Positions 17,476 through 25,809 of a stretch of DNA of 64,000 nucleotides are shown here, piece after piece. This stretch comes from an uncultured Bacteroidales bacterium. Lineage in GTDB: Bacteria > Bacteroidota > Bacteroidia > Bacteroidales > P3. The first letter of the stretch is position 1. Every line of letters starts with the position of its first letter. The DNA lies in the NCBI GenBank assembly GCA_944321885.1, contig CALUNB010000001.1:61104-125103 (forward strand), given 5' to 3'. The notes under the pieces were generated by a model, which was not told where the DNA came from, did no database searches, and saw nothing but the letters and a program-made list of their open reading frames with translations. Position numbers and translations under genes: made by a program.

Positions 17476-18276
17476 TCAAAGCCCGAACAAGGCTTTGGCA
17501 TTGGCCGTGGTGGCTTCCGCTACCTGTTGGAGGGACAAGCCGAGGCACCCGGCCAATTTCTCCCCGACCAAGGGGACATAGGCGCTTTCGTTGGGCTTCC
17601 CCCGATAAGGCACCGGGGCCAAATACGGGGAATCGGTTTCCAAGACCAAGGAGTCCAAAGGTACGGATTTGACGATTTCCGGGAGCTTGGCATTCTTGAA
17701 GGTCAGCACGCCGCCGATTCCGAAATGGAAACCGAGCTCCAAGACCCGCCTGGCCTGCTCCAGACTGCCGCTATAACAATGGAACACGCCTCGCAAACTA
17801 CCGTCCTGGGCTTGTTTGAGGATATGCCAGCATTCTTCAAACGCGTTGCGGACATGCAAAACGACCGGAATCCGGAATTCCTTGGCCCATCCGAGCTGGA
17901 GCCGGAGCGCCTCTTCCTGTTCTCTCACGAAAGTCTTGTCCCAATAGAGGTCCATGCCGATTTCCCCGACCGCCACATAGCGTCCCCTGCCCTGCTGCGG
18001 AGAGGAAGGATTTTTCGAGGCCAATTCCGCATAAATCTTCTCCAGTACCTGCGCATAGTCTTCCTTTACCTCGGTCGGATGAAGCCCGATGGTGGGATAA
18101 ACCACGCCGGGATAGCGTTCGCAAAGCTCCCAAATCGGTTTTATCGATGCCAAATCGACCCCGCCCTGTATCTGTTTGCAAACTCCGGCGGCCAAAGCCC
18201 TTTCCACACATTCGGCGGCACTGCCTTGGCCCGGAGCGGGGTCATACGTATGGGTATGTGTGTCTATCCAATTCAT
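17476..18276 (-). CDS. tatD: TatD-family metal-dependent hydrolase (DNase)
   Basis: From the ATG at 18276 the protein has 266 residues and is a TIM-barrel hydrolase. It begins with the metal-binding DTHTHTYD motif (residues 4-11); the later metal sites are visible as a conserved Glu in AVGEIGMD, His in VLHVRNA, His in FHCYSG and the Asp in LVLETDSPYLAP. TatD enzymes are 3'-5' exonucleases of the DNA repair and quality-control group. It starts 20 bases after the stop of the transporter gene, so both form an operon. Upstream in-frame ATGs would overlap the transporter gene and lack homology. Confidence 0.93.
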   Translation of the reverse strand: MNWIDTHTHTYDPAPGQGSAAECVERALAAGVCKQIQGGVDLASIKPIWELCERYPGVVYPTIGLHPTEVKEDYAQVLEKIYAELASKNPSSPQQGRGRYVAVGEIGMDLYWDKTFVREQEEALRLQLGWAKEFRIPVVLHVRNAFEECWHILKQAQDGSLRGVFHCYSGSLEQARRVLELGFHFGIGGVLTFKNAKLPEIVKSVPLDSLVLETDSPYLAPVPYRGKPNESAYVPLVGEKLAGCLGLSLQQVAEATTANAKALFGL

Positions 18277-18296
18277 CTTATACAACGTACCATAAA

Positions 18297-19568
18297 TCAG
18301 GCTTTCTGGGTCCCGGGTTCCTCCTTGTAACGGAAAAGCAACAAGAAAAGAATCGCGACCGCCAAGGCGTAAGCGGCAAAAACGAACCAGGCATGGCTCC
18401 AACCTTCCACTTGGGGAGCCGTACTATTGAAATCGACAAAACGGTTCACGACCGCCTGGGCCGAAAGGGTTCCTACCGTGGCTCCAATCCCATTGGTCAT
18501 CAATACGAAAAGTCCCTGGGCGCTGGAACGGATGGAAACATCGGTTTCCTTGTCCACGAACAGGGAACCGGAGATATTGAAAAAGTCGAAAGCCACCCCG
18601 TACACCAACATCGAAAGCACGAACATCCAAACCCCGCTTCCGGGATTGCCCAGGCCGAAAAGCCCGAAACGGAACACCCAGGCGAACATGGCTATCAACA
18701 TCACTTTCTTGATTCCAAAGCGTTTAAGGAAAAATGGAATCAACAAGATGCAACAGGTCTCGCTCATCTGGGAAAGAGAAATCAGCAAGTTGGCATGTTG
18801 GACCCCGAACGTGTCCTGATATTCCGGTATCGCACTGAAACTGGTCAGGAACGGATTGGCAAAACCATTGGTAATCTGCAAAGAAACGCCAAGCAACATG
18901 GAAAAGATGAAGAAAAGGGCCATTTTGCGTTGCTTGAAAAGGAGAAAAGCCCGCAGGCCCATCGCCTCGGCCAAGGATTTCTTGCGGCCATCGCCCCGGT
19001 TGACGGGACAAGCCGGCAAGGTGTGGGCGTAAACGGCCAAGAGCAAGCCCCAAAACGCGCAGACGAAGAACTGGGCATGATTGTCTTGGAATCCCAACAA
19101 GTCGACCGCCCACATGGAGCAGATGAAACCTATGGTCCCAAAGACCCGGATGGGTGGAAAATCCTTTACCGTGTCCAAATCCGCCTTATCCAAAGCATTA
19201 TAAGCCACCGAATTGGCCAAGGCCAAAGTAGGCATGAAGAAAGCCACGCTCACCGAATAGAAGAAGAATAGCCATGAAAAGGAAACCGGCTCGGCCTGCA
19301 TGCCATAGAAACCGGCTCCGGCCATGAACACGGCTGCGACCAGATGGCAGAAACCCAAAAGACGTTGGGCGGGAACCCAGCGGTCGGCCACAATCCCCAT
19401 CAGGGCGGGCATGAACAAGGATACAATCCCCTGCATGGCGTAAAACAATCCGATTTTTTCCCCCAGGCCGATTTTGCCCAAATAGGTTCCCATCGAAGTC
19501 AAATAAGCACCCCATACGGCGAACTGCAAAAAGTTCATGACGATGAGGCGGAACTTGATATGTTTCAT
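18297..19568 (-). CDS. MFS nucleoside:H+ symporter (NupG/XapB type)
   Basis: This 423-residue protein has twelve hydrophobic segments, beginning KFRLIVMNFLQFAVWGAYLTSMGTYL as in the nucleoside:H+ symporter family, and a charged central loop (about residues 200-220, NRGDGRKKSLAEAMG). It should import nucleosides by proton symport at the inner membrane; the substrate is inferred from family. The gene lies downstream of a minus-oriented array of family-B repeats whose nearest TATATTTG box (19686-19679) is 111 bases before the start and is its best promoter candidate. Cotranscription with tatD would link nucleoside uptake with a nuclease. Confidence 0.88.
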   Translation of the reverse strand: MKHIKFRLIVMNFLQFAVWGAYLTSMGTYLGKIGLGEKIGLFYAMQGIVSLFMPALMGIVADRWVPAQRLLGFCHLVAAVFMAGAGFYGMQAEPVSFSWLFFFYSVSVAFFMPTLALANSVAYNALDKADLDTVKDFPPIRVFGTIGFICSMWAVDLLGFQDNHAQFFVCAFWGLLLAVYAHTLPACPVNRGDGRKKSLAEAMGLRAFLLFKQRKMALFFIFSMLLGVSLQITNGFANPFLTSFSAIPEYQDTFGVQHANLLISLSQMSETCCILLIPFFLKRFGIKKVMLIAMFAWVFRFGLFGLGNPGSGVWMFVLSMLVYGVAFDFFNISGSLFVDKETDVSIRSSAQGLFVLMTNGIGATVGTLSAQAVVNRFVDFNSTAPQVEGWSHAWFVFAAYALAVAILFLLLFRYKEEPGTQKA

Positions 19569-19678
19569 ATTCTTTTCTTTTAATCCGTTTCAAAAGCTTT
19601 TCCCTTGTCCGCAAGTCCTGTTCCCATAAGTGGAAGCCATGTCCGGGATTTCATCCGGGGCCTCGGGAGAAGAAATTA

Positions 19679-19853
19679 CAAATATAGCGAAAGTCGAGCG
19701 CCAAGCCGAACGAAGTTCGAGCTCGGCCGAGACCAAGCTATATTCGCCGTTAGGACAAATATACGCAGAAGCCGAGTGCAGAAGCAAAGCGAGGCTTTGC
19801 TTCTGCCGAGGCGCTACCGTATATCGGTCCGTCAGGACAAATTTAGCGAAAAT
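19679..19853 (-). repeat. Family-B repeat array upstream of the transporter (three units)
   Basis: Three minus-oriented units carry the boxes TATATTTG (19686-19679), TATATTTG (19763-19756) and TAAATTTG (19845-19838), spaced 77 and 82 bases. The first unit has the arms AGCTCGAAC/GTTCGGC; the second has a perfect 13-bp hairpin GCAGAAGCAAAGC / GCTTTGCTTCTGC at 19778-19806. The 19854-19955 remainder before the SDR start shows no further motif. Confidence 0.8.
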
Positions 19854-19955
19854 CGTTAATTTCGCAGCGGGTTGGAACCCAGTCCGCCTGCCACGAAGCC
19901 AACCGCCAAGGCCATCCCCGGATTCCCCGACCCGAAGAAATCCGTATTTATTCTT

Positions 19956-20783
19956 ATGCACGACAAACTGAACGGAAAAACGGTCATGGTGTCTGGCGCG
20001 TCGTCCGGCATCGGGAAGGCCCTCGCCTTGGAACTTCTGCACAGGGGCTATAACGTGTCGCTTTCTGCCAGAAGGGATTATTTGATTCTTGAATATCTGC
20101 AAAAAGAGTTTTCCCCGGAAGAAATCGAGCAACGCTGCTTGGTGGTCAAAACCGATGTGAGCGTGGAGGCGGATTGCCGGAACTGGGTGGAAAAGACGGT
20201 CGAACGCTTCGGACGAATCGACGCCTTGGTCAACAATGCGGGCATCTCGATGCGGGGACTGTTCTCGGAATGCAAGTTGGACGTGCTCAAAAGACTCATG
20301 GACGTGAACTTCTGGGGCACTACCTATTGTTCCTATTACGCCATCGAGCATCTATTGAAAACCAAAGGCTCCTTGGTGGGCATTTCGTCCATCGCGGGAT
20401 ACCAAAGCCTGCCGGGCCGTGCGGCTTATTCGGCTTCGAAAGCGGCCATACAAGCCTTGTTGAAGACCATCCGGATTGAAAACAAGAAGAAAGGCTTGCA
20501 TGTGATGATTGCCTGTCCGGGCTTCACGGCTTCCAACATCCGGGCGGTAGCCTTGGACAAGGATGGCAAGCCCCAAGGGCAGACCCCGAGGAACGAAAAC
20601 AAGATGATGACCGCCGAAAAGGTGGCACACTTGATTGCCAACGGCATGGAACACCGCAAACGTTCGCTGATTCTGACGCCTTTAGGCCGCCTGACCATCT
20701 TCGTGGGCAAATTCTGGCCCAAGCTTACCGAGGATGTTTCCTACTCCTATATGGCCCGGGAGCCGAACTCACCGTTCAAATAA
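19956..20783 (+). CDS. Short-chain dehydrogenase/reductase
   Basis: The 275-residue protein shows the classical SDR pattern: nucleotide-binding SGASSGIGK (13-21), NNAG (93-96), catalytic Ser in GISSIAG (144-145) and YSASK (Tyr158, Lys162). It is an NAD(P)-dependent oxidoreductase; the substrate is unknown. A C-terminal basic-hydrophobic stretch (RKRSLILTPLGRLTIFVGKFWP, broken here only by family variation) resembles SDRs that act on membrane lipids. The start at 19956 is preferred since earlier in-frame ATGs (19872, 19914) lie outside the fold. The next gene begins 8 bases downstream. Confidence 0.9.
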   Translation: MHDKLNGKTVMVSGASSGIGKALALELLHRGYNVSLSARRDYLILEYLQKEFSPEEIEQRCLVVKTDVSVEADCRNWVEKTVERFGRIDALVNNAGISMRGLFSECKLDVLKRLMDVNFWGTTYCSYYAIEHLLKTKGSLVGISSIAGYQSLPGRAAYSASKAAIQALLKTIRIENKKKGLHVMIACPGFTASNIRAVALDKDGKPQGQTPRNENKMMTAEKVAHLIANGMEHRKRSLILTPLGRLTIFVGKFWPKLTEDVSYSYMAREPNSPFK

Positions 20784-20791
20784 CACAAGCC

Positions 20792-21445
20792 ATGGAAAAT
20801 ACACAGAAAGACTGGATTATAAAATGTATCCCGGTCAATCCCATCCAAATGAACCTTTACGTTCTTTATCAAAAGAACGGGAAAGGCCTGATTGTCGATC
20901 CGGGTTGTTGCGAAAAATCCGAGTTTGAAAACCTGTTTTCCTTTACGGAAAAAGAAGGTATCGAAATCGAGCATATCTTGTTGACACACCCCCATTTCGA
21001 CCATTTGATGGGTGCGGCAAGGATTTGCCAATATTACGAGCGCCCGCTCGAACTGCATGAAAAGGCGGCACCCTTGGTGGAAGGAGCCATCCGAAGCATC
21101 GAGACGTTCGGTCTGCCGAGCATGGAATGCCCGAAAGACCTGAAAATCCTGCAAGACAAGGAGTGCATCCGGATGGGGGACGTGACTTTGGAAACCCGCT
21201 ACACGCCGGGGCACTGCGAAGGGAGCGTCTGCTATGTTTGGGATGAACGGAGCATGGTCTTCACCGGCGATGTGCTTTTCCACGGCAGCATCGGACGGAC
21301 GGACCTCCCCGGCGGGGATTTGGATTTGCTCAGGAAAAGCATCTTCGAACGCCTGTTCGTCCTCGACGATGGTTTCACGGTCCGACCCGGACACGGGGGA
21401 CGGACTTCCATCGGGTATGAGAGATACAACAATCCCTTCCTATAA
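20792..21445 (+). CDS. Metallo-beta-lactamase-fold hydrolase (glyoxalase II-like)
   Basis: The 217-residue protein carries the full zinc-binding set of the fold: THPHFDH at 65-71, His140 in TPGHCEGS, Asp159 in FTGDVLF and His200 in PGHGG. It is of the short glyoxalase II-like type without the C-terminal substrate domain of true glyoxalase II, so it likely hydrolyses a thioester or related small molecule. It is translationally close to the SDR gene before it (8-base gap), suggesting a joint role in detoxifying or reducing a metabolite. A family-A repeat starts one base after its stop. Confidence 0.92.
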   Translation: MENTQKDWIIKCIPVNPIQMNLYVLYQKNGKGLIVDPGCCEKSEFENLFSFTEKEGIEIEHILLTHPHFDHLMGAARICQYYERPLELHEKAAPLVEGAIRSIETFGLPSMECPKDLKILQDKECIRMGDVTLETRYTPGHCEGSVCYVWDERSMVFTGDVLFHGSIGRTDLPGGDLDLLRKSIFERLFVLDDGFTVRPGHGGRTSIGYERYNNPFL

Positions 21446-21446
21446 G

Positions 21447-21738
21447 GGCGGTGCATGATAATGGGTAATCTGGCTTTGCCGAAGCCCCTCCGTCTCGGCC
21501 ATGTCCAAGCAAGGGGAACTGCTTGACATGGCGCTCGACTTACTCGGGGCTTTGGCGGCGTTGCTTTGGTTTCACCGAAAACAGGCTGTACCTCGGCAAA
21601 GCTCAAGCAAGCTTGGCTCTGCTCTCGGTTTGCACTGTTTTTCGAGACTCGAACTCAGTCGCGAACCGCAGTGCGAGCCGAACGCAGAGGGCAAGTTTAC
21701 TTGCACTATACTGAGACGCAGCCTGCGTTCGCTGAAAA
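21447..21738 (+). repeat. Family-A repeat A3 with nested 79-bp palindrome
   Basis: Starts with GGCGGTGCATGATAATGGG right after the preceding stop and lacks the far inverted end. At 21478-21556 it is interrupted by a palindrome (outer arms GCCGAAGCCCC / GGGGCTTTGGC, inner hairpin 21498-21532) that recurs at 46776-46854. A second variable hairpin lies at 21596-21622. Confidence 0.75.
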
Positions 21739-21833
21739 GCAAACCCGAACTTGGATTCCCAATGGCCTCACAGGAGGTAGACCATTTAAAACTGGCAGAA
21801 CGGGAGTTCAAAACAAGAGACAAACCTACCACC

Positions 21834-22829
21834 ATGATCCGAACCGAAGACTACATATGGGTGGATGTGCGCAGCCCGGCCGAATACCGGCAAGGCCATG
21901 TCCCAGGTGCGTTCAACCTTCCCCTTTTCAATAACGAGGAACGGGCGGAAGTAGGGACGATTTATGCCAAAAGCGGGAAGAACGCCGCCATCGAGCGCGG
22001 CCTCGAAATCGTGGGTCCCCGTTTGAGCCGCATGTTACGGCAAGGCAAAGCTTTAGGGCAAAAGGGCAAGCTGATGCTCTATTGCTGGCGAGGCGGGATG
22101 CGGAGTGCAAGCGTGGCCTGGCTCCTCCGCTTGGAAAACGTGGAGCTGGAGGTTTACCCGGGTGGCTACAAGGCTTACCGGCGTTCGTTTTTCGATTTGC
22201 TGGAAGCCGGATGGCGGTTCGTGGTCTTAGGCGGTCCTACCCTTTGCGGGAAAACGGAAATTCTCAAGGAATTGTCCCGGCAAGGCGAACAAATCTTAGA
22301 CTTGGAGGGGATGGCCCGGCACAAGGGTTCCGCCTTTGGTGGTTTAGGCCAAGGAGAACAGCCCAACAACGAAGAATTTTCCAACTTCTTGCATCTGGCT
22401 TTGGAAAAATTGGACCCCAAACGCCCCGTCTGGTGCGAGGGCGAAAGCTTGAATATGGGCAAAGTGGTGATGCCCAAGGAATTCTTCGGCTTGATAGATG
22501 CCGCCCCGATGGTTTACGTGGAGATTCCCCAAGCAAAACGGATCCAACGGGGTTTGCAGGAATACGGAACCATGCCGCCGGAATTGCTCGTAAACTGTTT
22601 TGAAAAAATCCAACGCCGCATCGGCTTGGATGTAGCCCGGAAAGGCATCGAAGCCATACGGAAAGGGCGCTTGCCTGAGGCCGTGGCCTTGGCGATGGAC
22701 TATTATGACAAAAGCTACCGGTATTCTTTGCAAAAGCGGAAAGGTCCCGTCCTCTTCCGCTACGAAAAGGACGCCCCCATCCCGGTCATGGCCGAAGAGA
22801 TCCGGGTGCAAATGCAGAATTACCAATGA
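21834..22829 (+). CDS. mnmH: tRNA 2-selenouridine synthase
   Basis: From the ATG at 21834 the protein has 331 residues: an N-terminal rhodanese domain (DVRSPAEYRQGHVPGA at 11-26; catalytic Cys84 in YCWRGGMRS) and a C-terminal P-loop domain (GGPTLCGKT at 133-141). MnmH (SelU, YbbB) geranylates 2-thiouridine at the tRNA wobble base and replaces sulfur with selenium from selenophosphate. SelD, which makes selenophosphate, is encoded four genes downstream. An in-frame ATG at 21762 would add 24 residues and could be the real start. Its TGA overlaps the next gene's ATG by four bases. Confidence 0.93.
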   Translation: MIRTEDYIWVDVRSPAEYRQGHVPGAFNLPLFNNEERAEVGTIYAKSGKNAAIERGLEIVGPRLSRMLRQGKALGQKGKLMLYCWRGGMRSASVAWLLRLENVELEVYPGGYKAYRRSFFDLLEAGWRFVVLGGPTLCGKTEILKELSRQGEQILDLEGMARHKGSAFGGLGQGEQPNNEEFSNFLHLALEKLDPKRPVWCEGESLNMGKVVMPKEFFGLIDAAPMVYVEIPQAKRIQRGLQEYGTMPPELLVNCFEKIQRRIGLDVARKGIEAIRKGRLPEAVALAMDYYDKSYRYSLQKRKGPVLFRYEKDAPIPVMAEEIRVQMQNYQ

Positions 22830-23182
22830 GCAAAAAAGAGATAACAATCCGGAGTTCAGCTGCCGAATACCTGACATTCGTGGCAGCCACAGGTGAAAGT
22901 CCATCCAGCATCGAACTGCGGTATGAGGACGAGAACATATGGCTCAGCCAACGCATGATGGCGGAATTGTACGGTGTAGAAATCAATACAATCAACGAAC
23001 ATATCAAAAAGATATATGCAGACAACGAATTGACGGCAGAGGCAACTATCCGGAATTTCCGAATAGTTCAAACCGAAGGCCGCCGCAAAGTAAGCCGTGA
23101 AGTGAAGCATTACAATCTCCAGATGATTATCGCGGTCGGATTCAAAGTAAAATTTGAAAAAACAACTCATTATCCTGTGTAA
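22826..23182 (+). pseudogene. Truncated RhuM-family gene inside the selenium operon
   Basis: The 118-residue product resembles the N-terminus of RhuM-family proteins: an acidic strand, then ENIWLSQRMMAELYGVEINTINEHIKKIYADNEL and NLQMIIAVGFKVK, a DNA-binding-like module. Full RhuM proteins are about three times longer; the reading frame ends soon after the GFKV motif. It starts in an ATGA overlap with mnmH and stops two bases before yedF, so it is fitted tightly into the operon. Base composition is more AT-rich than its neighbours, suggesting transfer. RhuM genes are commonly seen in mobile or restriction-system regions. It might still make a small helix-turn-helix protein. Confidence 0.7.
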
Positions 23183-23184
23183 AT

Positions 23185-23886
23185 ATGGCAACCATCGATG
23201 TTAGGAACTTGGCATGCCCGGCTCCGTTAATCAAAACCAAACAAGCCTTGGACAAGGCGGAACCCGGTTCCACCTTGCAAATCGTAGGAAACGGGGCCAT
23301 CCCGTCCAACAACCTGAAAAATTACCTGAACGAATTGGGTATCAATTACAAGGAAGTCCAGGTGGAAGAAGAATGGATTCTTTCCTTCGTGGTTCCGGAA
23401 ATGGGTAAAACGGAGGTGGATGCCGGAAGCTTTTGCCCGACCGGCAACGCGGCCCCGGCTCAAGGGCAAACAGCTCCAACCAAAGGGGCCCCGGTTCCAC
23501 CCCAAAACGCCCCCGGACAAAACCCGGAAGATTTCCAAAAGACAGGCCGGACTCCTTATATGGTCGTTCTCAAGTCCTTGAAAATGGGACAAGGGGAAGA
23601 TGCCTTGGGCGGACTCCTGATGAAATCCTATGTGAACGTGCTGCCCGAACTGGAGCATCTCCCGCAGACCATCTGCATGTACAACGAAGGCGTCAAACTG
23701 GCCATCGAAGGTTCGCCGGTCCTGGAAGCCCTGCAAAAGTTGGAGGCCAAAGGGGTCAAAATCATCGTTTGCGGCACCTGCACGGAATACTATTCGGTCA
23801 GCGACAAGTTGAAAACGGGACAAATCAGCAACATGTTCCATATTGCCAACCTGATGGCTTCATGCCCGAAAGTGGTCTATCCTTGA
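23185..23886 (+). CDS. yedF: Selenium metabolism protein YedF
   Basis: The 233-residue protein has two parts joined by a Pro/Ala/Gln-rich linker (about 80-118). The N-terminal TusA-like domain holds the CPxP motif (CPAP, Cys11) used to carry sulfur or selenium as a persulfide. The C-terminal DsrE-like domain holds a second Cys pair (VCGTCTEYY). YedF proteins accompany selD in many genomes and are thought to pass selenium to SelD, although the biochemistry is not settled. Here the gene lies between mnmH and selD, which supports that role. Confidence 0.93.
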   Translation: MATIDVRNLACPAPLIKTKQALDKAEPGSTLQIVGNGAIPSNNLKNYLNELGINYKEVQVEEEWILSFVVPEMGKTEVDAGSFCPTGNAAPAQGQTAPTKGAPVPPQNAPGQNPEDFQKTGRTPYMVVLKSLKMGQGEDALGGLLMKSYVNVLPELEHLPQTICMYNEGVKLAIEGSPVLEALQKLEAKGVKIIVCGTCTEYYSVSDKLKTGQISNMFHIANLMASCPKVVYP

Positions 23887-23965
23887 GGTGGACGCGCGAA
23901 ACCATTCAGGCACGGGAACGAAGCGGCATAGCAGCCCCGTACCTCGATAACGCAAATCCCGAAAC

Positions 23966-24178
23966 ATGAAACGCAAAGCTCTGTTCCAAGGGACCCGGTT
24001 CCTGATCCGGGCCGAGGAAATCGCCCTGCGGCAAGGTATCGAATGCCAGCTTAAAACCATCCTGGGACCTCCGGAATCGCCTTGCGGCATGAAATTGGTC
24101 TTCCAAGCCGGGGACGAAACACTTCTCCGGCAACGCTGGACGGAAGCCGGAATCGAATTCCGGATTGAAGACGATTAA
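23966..24178 (+). CDS. DUF3343 family, putative Se/S carrier-like protein
   Basis: A 70-residue protein with a single conserved cysteine in PESPCGMKLVF (Cys40), the hallmark of the DUF3343 family named as a putative selenium/sulfur carrier. The gene lies 79 bases after yedF and 3 bases before selD. By position it may hand selenium between YedF and SelD; this is inference. Confidence 0.85.
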   Translation: MKRKALFQGTRFLIRAEEIALRQGIECQLKTILGPPESPCGMKLVFQAGDETLLRQRWTEAGIEFRIEDD

Positions 24179-24181
24179 GAA

Positions 24182-25222
24182 ATGAAAACGAATTTTGACT
24201 TGCTTTCCACGAGCCAGACCGGTGGATGTTCGGCCAAGCTGCCCGCCGGGCTGCTGAACGATTTGCTCAGCGACATCCCGATGCTCAAAAACGAACGCGT
24301 TTTGGTGGATATCGAGACCCACGACGATGCCGGGGTTTACCTTTTGAATCCGGACACGGCCTTGATCGTGACCACCGATTTCTTCCCTCCCCTCTGCTCG
24401 GATGCCCGGACTTTCGGGAGGATTGCGGCTTGCAACGCCTTGAGCGATGTGTACGCGATGGGGGGAAAACCTTTGTTGAGCCTGAACCTGACGATGTTCC
24501 CTGCCGAGGGTATCCCGCTCGAAGTCCTGCACGACATCCTTTTGGGAGGCCAAGAAATGGTAAACGAGGCCGGAGCCTTCACGATGGGAGGACACACGAT
24601 TGTGGATGCCGTTCCCAAATACGGGCTGGCCGTGGTCGGGACGGTGAAACCGGAAGAACTGGTGAGGAACGACCAAGCCGAAGCCGGGGATGTCTTGATT
24701 CTGACCAAACCTTTAGGCTGCGGGGTCGTGATTGCCGGGCACCGCTTAGGAATGGTATCGGAGGAAACCTATCAAAAGACCTTGCTACAAATGCAAAAAT
24801 TGAACCGGCAAGGGGCGGAAACCATGCGGAAAAACCATGTACGTTGCGGTACGGACGTGACCGGCTTCGGTTTGGCCGGACATGCCTGCAAAATGGCCTT
24901 GGCCTCGAATTGCAGCTTGCATTTCCAAACCTCCGCCCTGCCCGTGCTGCCGGAAGTCATGGACCTCTTGAAAGCCGGATGCGTGCCGGGAGCCGCCTTC
25001 AAGAATTTGGATTTCGTGCGAGCCCATCTCCAAACGGCGGCAGGCCTTCCGGTGGAAAGGAAAATGCTTTGCTGCGATGCCCAGACCTCGGGCGGCCTTC
25101 TGATGTGCTTGAAACCGGACGTGGCCGAGGCGGCCTTGGACGAACTGCGGAAAGGGGATTTCCCCGAAGCGGCCATCGTGGGGAGCGTGCAGGAAGGCGA
25201 AGCCGGTGTCGTGTTCGAATAA
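24182..25222 (+). CDS. selD: Selenide, water dikinase (selenophosphate synthase)
   Basis: This 346-residue PurM-like ATPase makes selenophosphate from selenide and ATP. The N-terminal catalytic pair is present as CSAK (Cys16, Lys19; compare Cys17 and Lys20 of E. coli), so this is a cysteine form with no selenocysteine codon. Metal-binding aspartates are seen in VTTDFFPP and the glycine-rich GTDVTGFGLAGH motif lies near residue 225. Neither selA, selB nor a selenocysteine tRNA was found in the window, so tRNA selenouridine is the only selenium use visible here. Confidence 0.95.
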   Translation: MKTNFDLLSTSQTGGCSAKLPAGLLNDLLSDIPMLKNERVLVDIETHDDAGVYLLNPDTALIVTTDFFPPLCSDARTFGRIAACNALSDVYAMGGKPLLSLNLTMFPAEGIPLEVLHDILLGGQEMVNEAGAFTMGGHTIVDAVPKYGLAVVGTVKPEELVRNDQAEAGDVLILTKPLGCGVVIAGHRLGMVSEETYQKTLLQMQKLNRQGAETMRKNHVRCGTDVTGFGLAGHACKMALASNCSLHFQTSALPVLPEVMDLLKAGCVPGAAFKNLDFVRAHLQTAAGLPVERKMLCCDAQTSGGLLMCLKPDVAEAALDELRKGDFPEAAIVGSVQEGEAGVVFE

Positions 25223-25235
25223 ACCCGTACTTACC

Positions 25236-25784
25236 ATGACCGAAAGGGAAAAACTCAAAAACGGCCTGATGGCCAATATCCAGGATCCCGAATTGCAAAG
25301 CTTGCTACGACGGGCCAAGGCCCTCTTGCCCCGGTTCAACGCCTGTTACCTGCACGGCCCGGACTACGACCAGTTGCTACGGGAATTGGTTCCCGACATG
25401 GGAGAAGGCAGCGCTATCGCCCCGCCTTTCCATTGCGACTACGGGCTCAACATCCATATCGGAAAAGAGGTCTTCATCAATTACGATTGCGTATTCTTGG
25501 ATGGAGCCGACATCCATATCGGAGACCATGTGCTGATAGGACCGCGTTGCCAATTGCTCACGCCCCAGCATCCTTTCGACTATCTGGAACGGAGGAAGCC
25601 TATCGAGGCGAGCCATGGTGTCCGCATCGGAGAGGATTGTTGGTTGGGTGGCGGTGTCATCGTCTGCCCCGGAGTAAGCATCGGGAAACGTTGCATCATC
25701 GGAGCCGGAAGCGTGGTCACCAAAGACATTCCTGACGACTGCACCGCCGTGGGTAACCCGGCCCGGATTGTGAAAAGGCATTGA
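25236..25784 (+). CDS. Maltose/galactoside O-acetyltransferase family protein
   Basis: The 182-residue protein has an N-terminal helical Maa-type domain (MTEREKLKNGLMANIQDPEL) and a left-handed beta-helix of hexapeptide repeats (from about residue 70: IHIGKEVFIN, IGDHVLIGP, IGKRCIIGAG), with the catalytic His112 in LLTPQHP. It transfers acetyl from acetyl-CoA to a sugar hydroxyl. The start at 25236, 13 bases after the selD stop, is preferred to one inside selD. Sharing an operon with selD is probably incidental. Confidence 0.92.
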   Translation: MTEREKLKNGLMANIQDPELQSLLRRAKALLPRFNACYLHGPDYDQLLRELVPDMGEGSAIAPPFHCDYGLNIHIGKEVFINYDCVFLDGADIHIGDHVLIGPRCQLLTPQHPFDYLERRKPIEASHGVRIGEDCWLGGGVIVCPGVSIGKRCIIGAGSVVTKDIPDDCTAVGNPARIVKRH

Positions 25785-25809
25785 TTTTGCCAAAATCCCC
25801 GGCTTTGCC

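Noticed and set aside
24182..24240. Selenocysteine codon in SelD
   Set aside because: The catalytic position is an ordinary Cys codon (Cys16) and there is no in-frame TGA.
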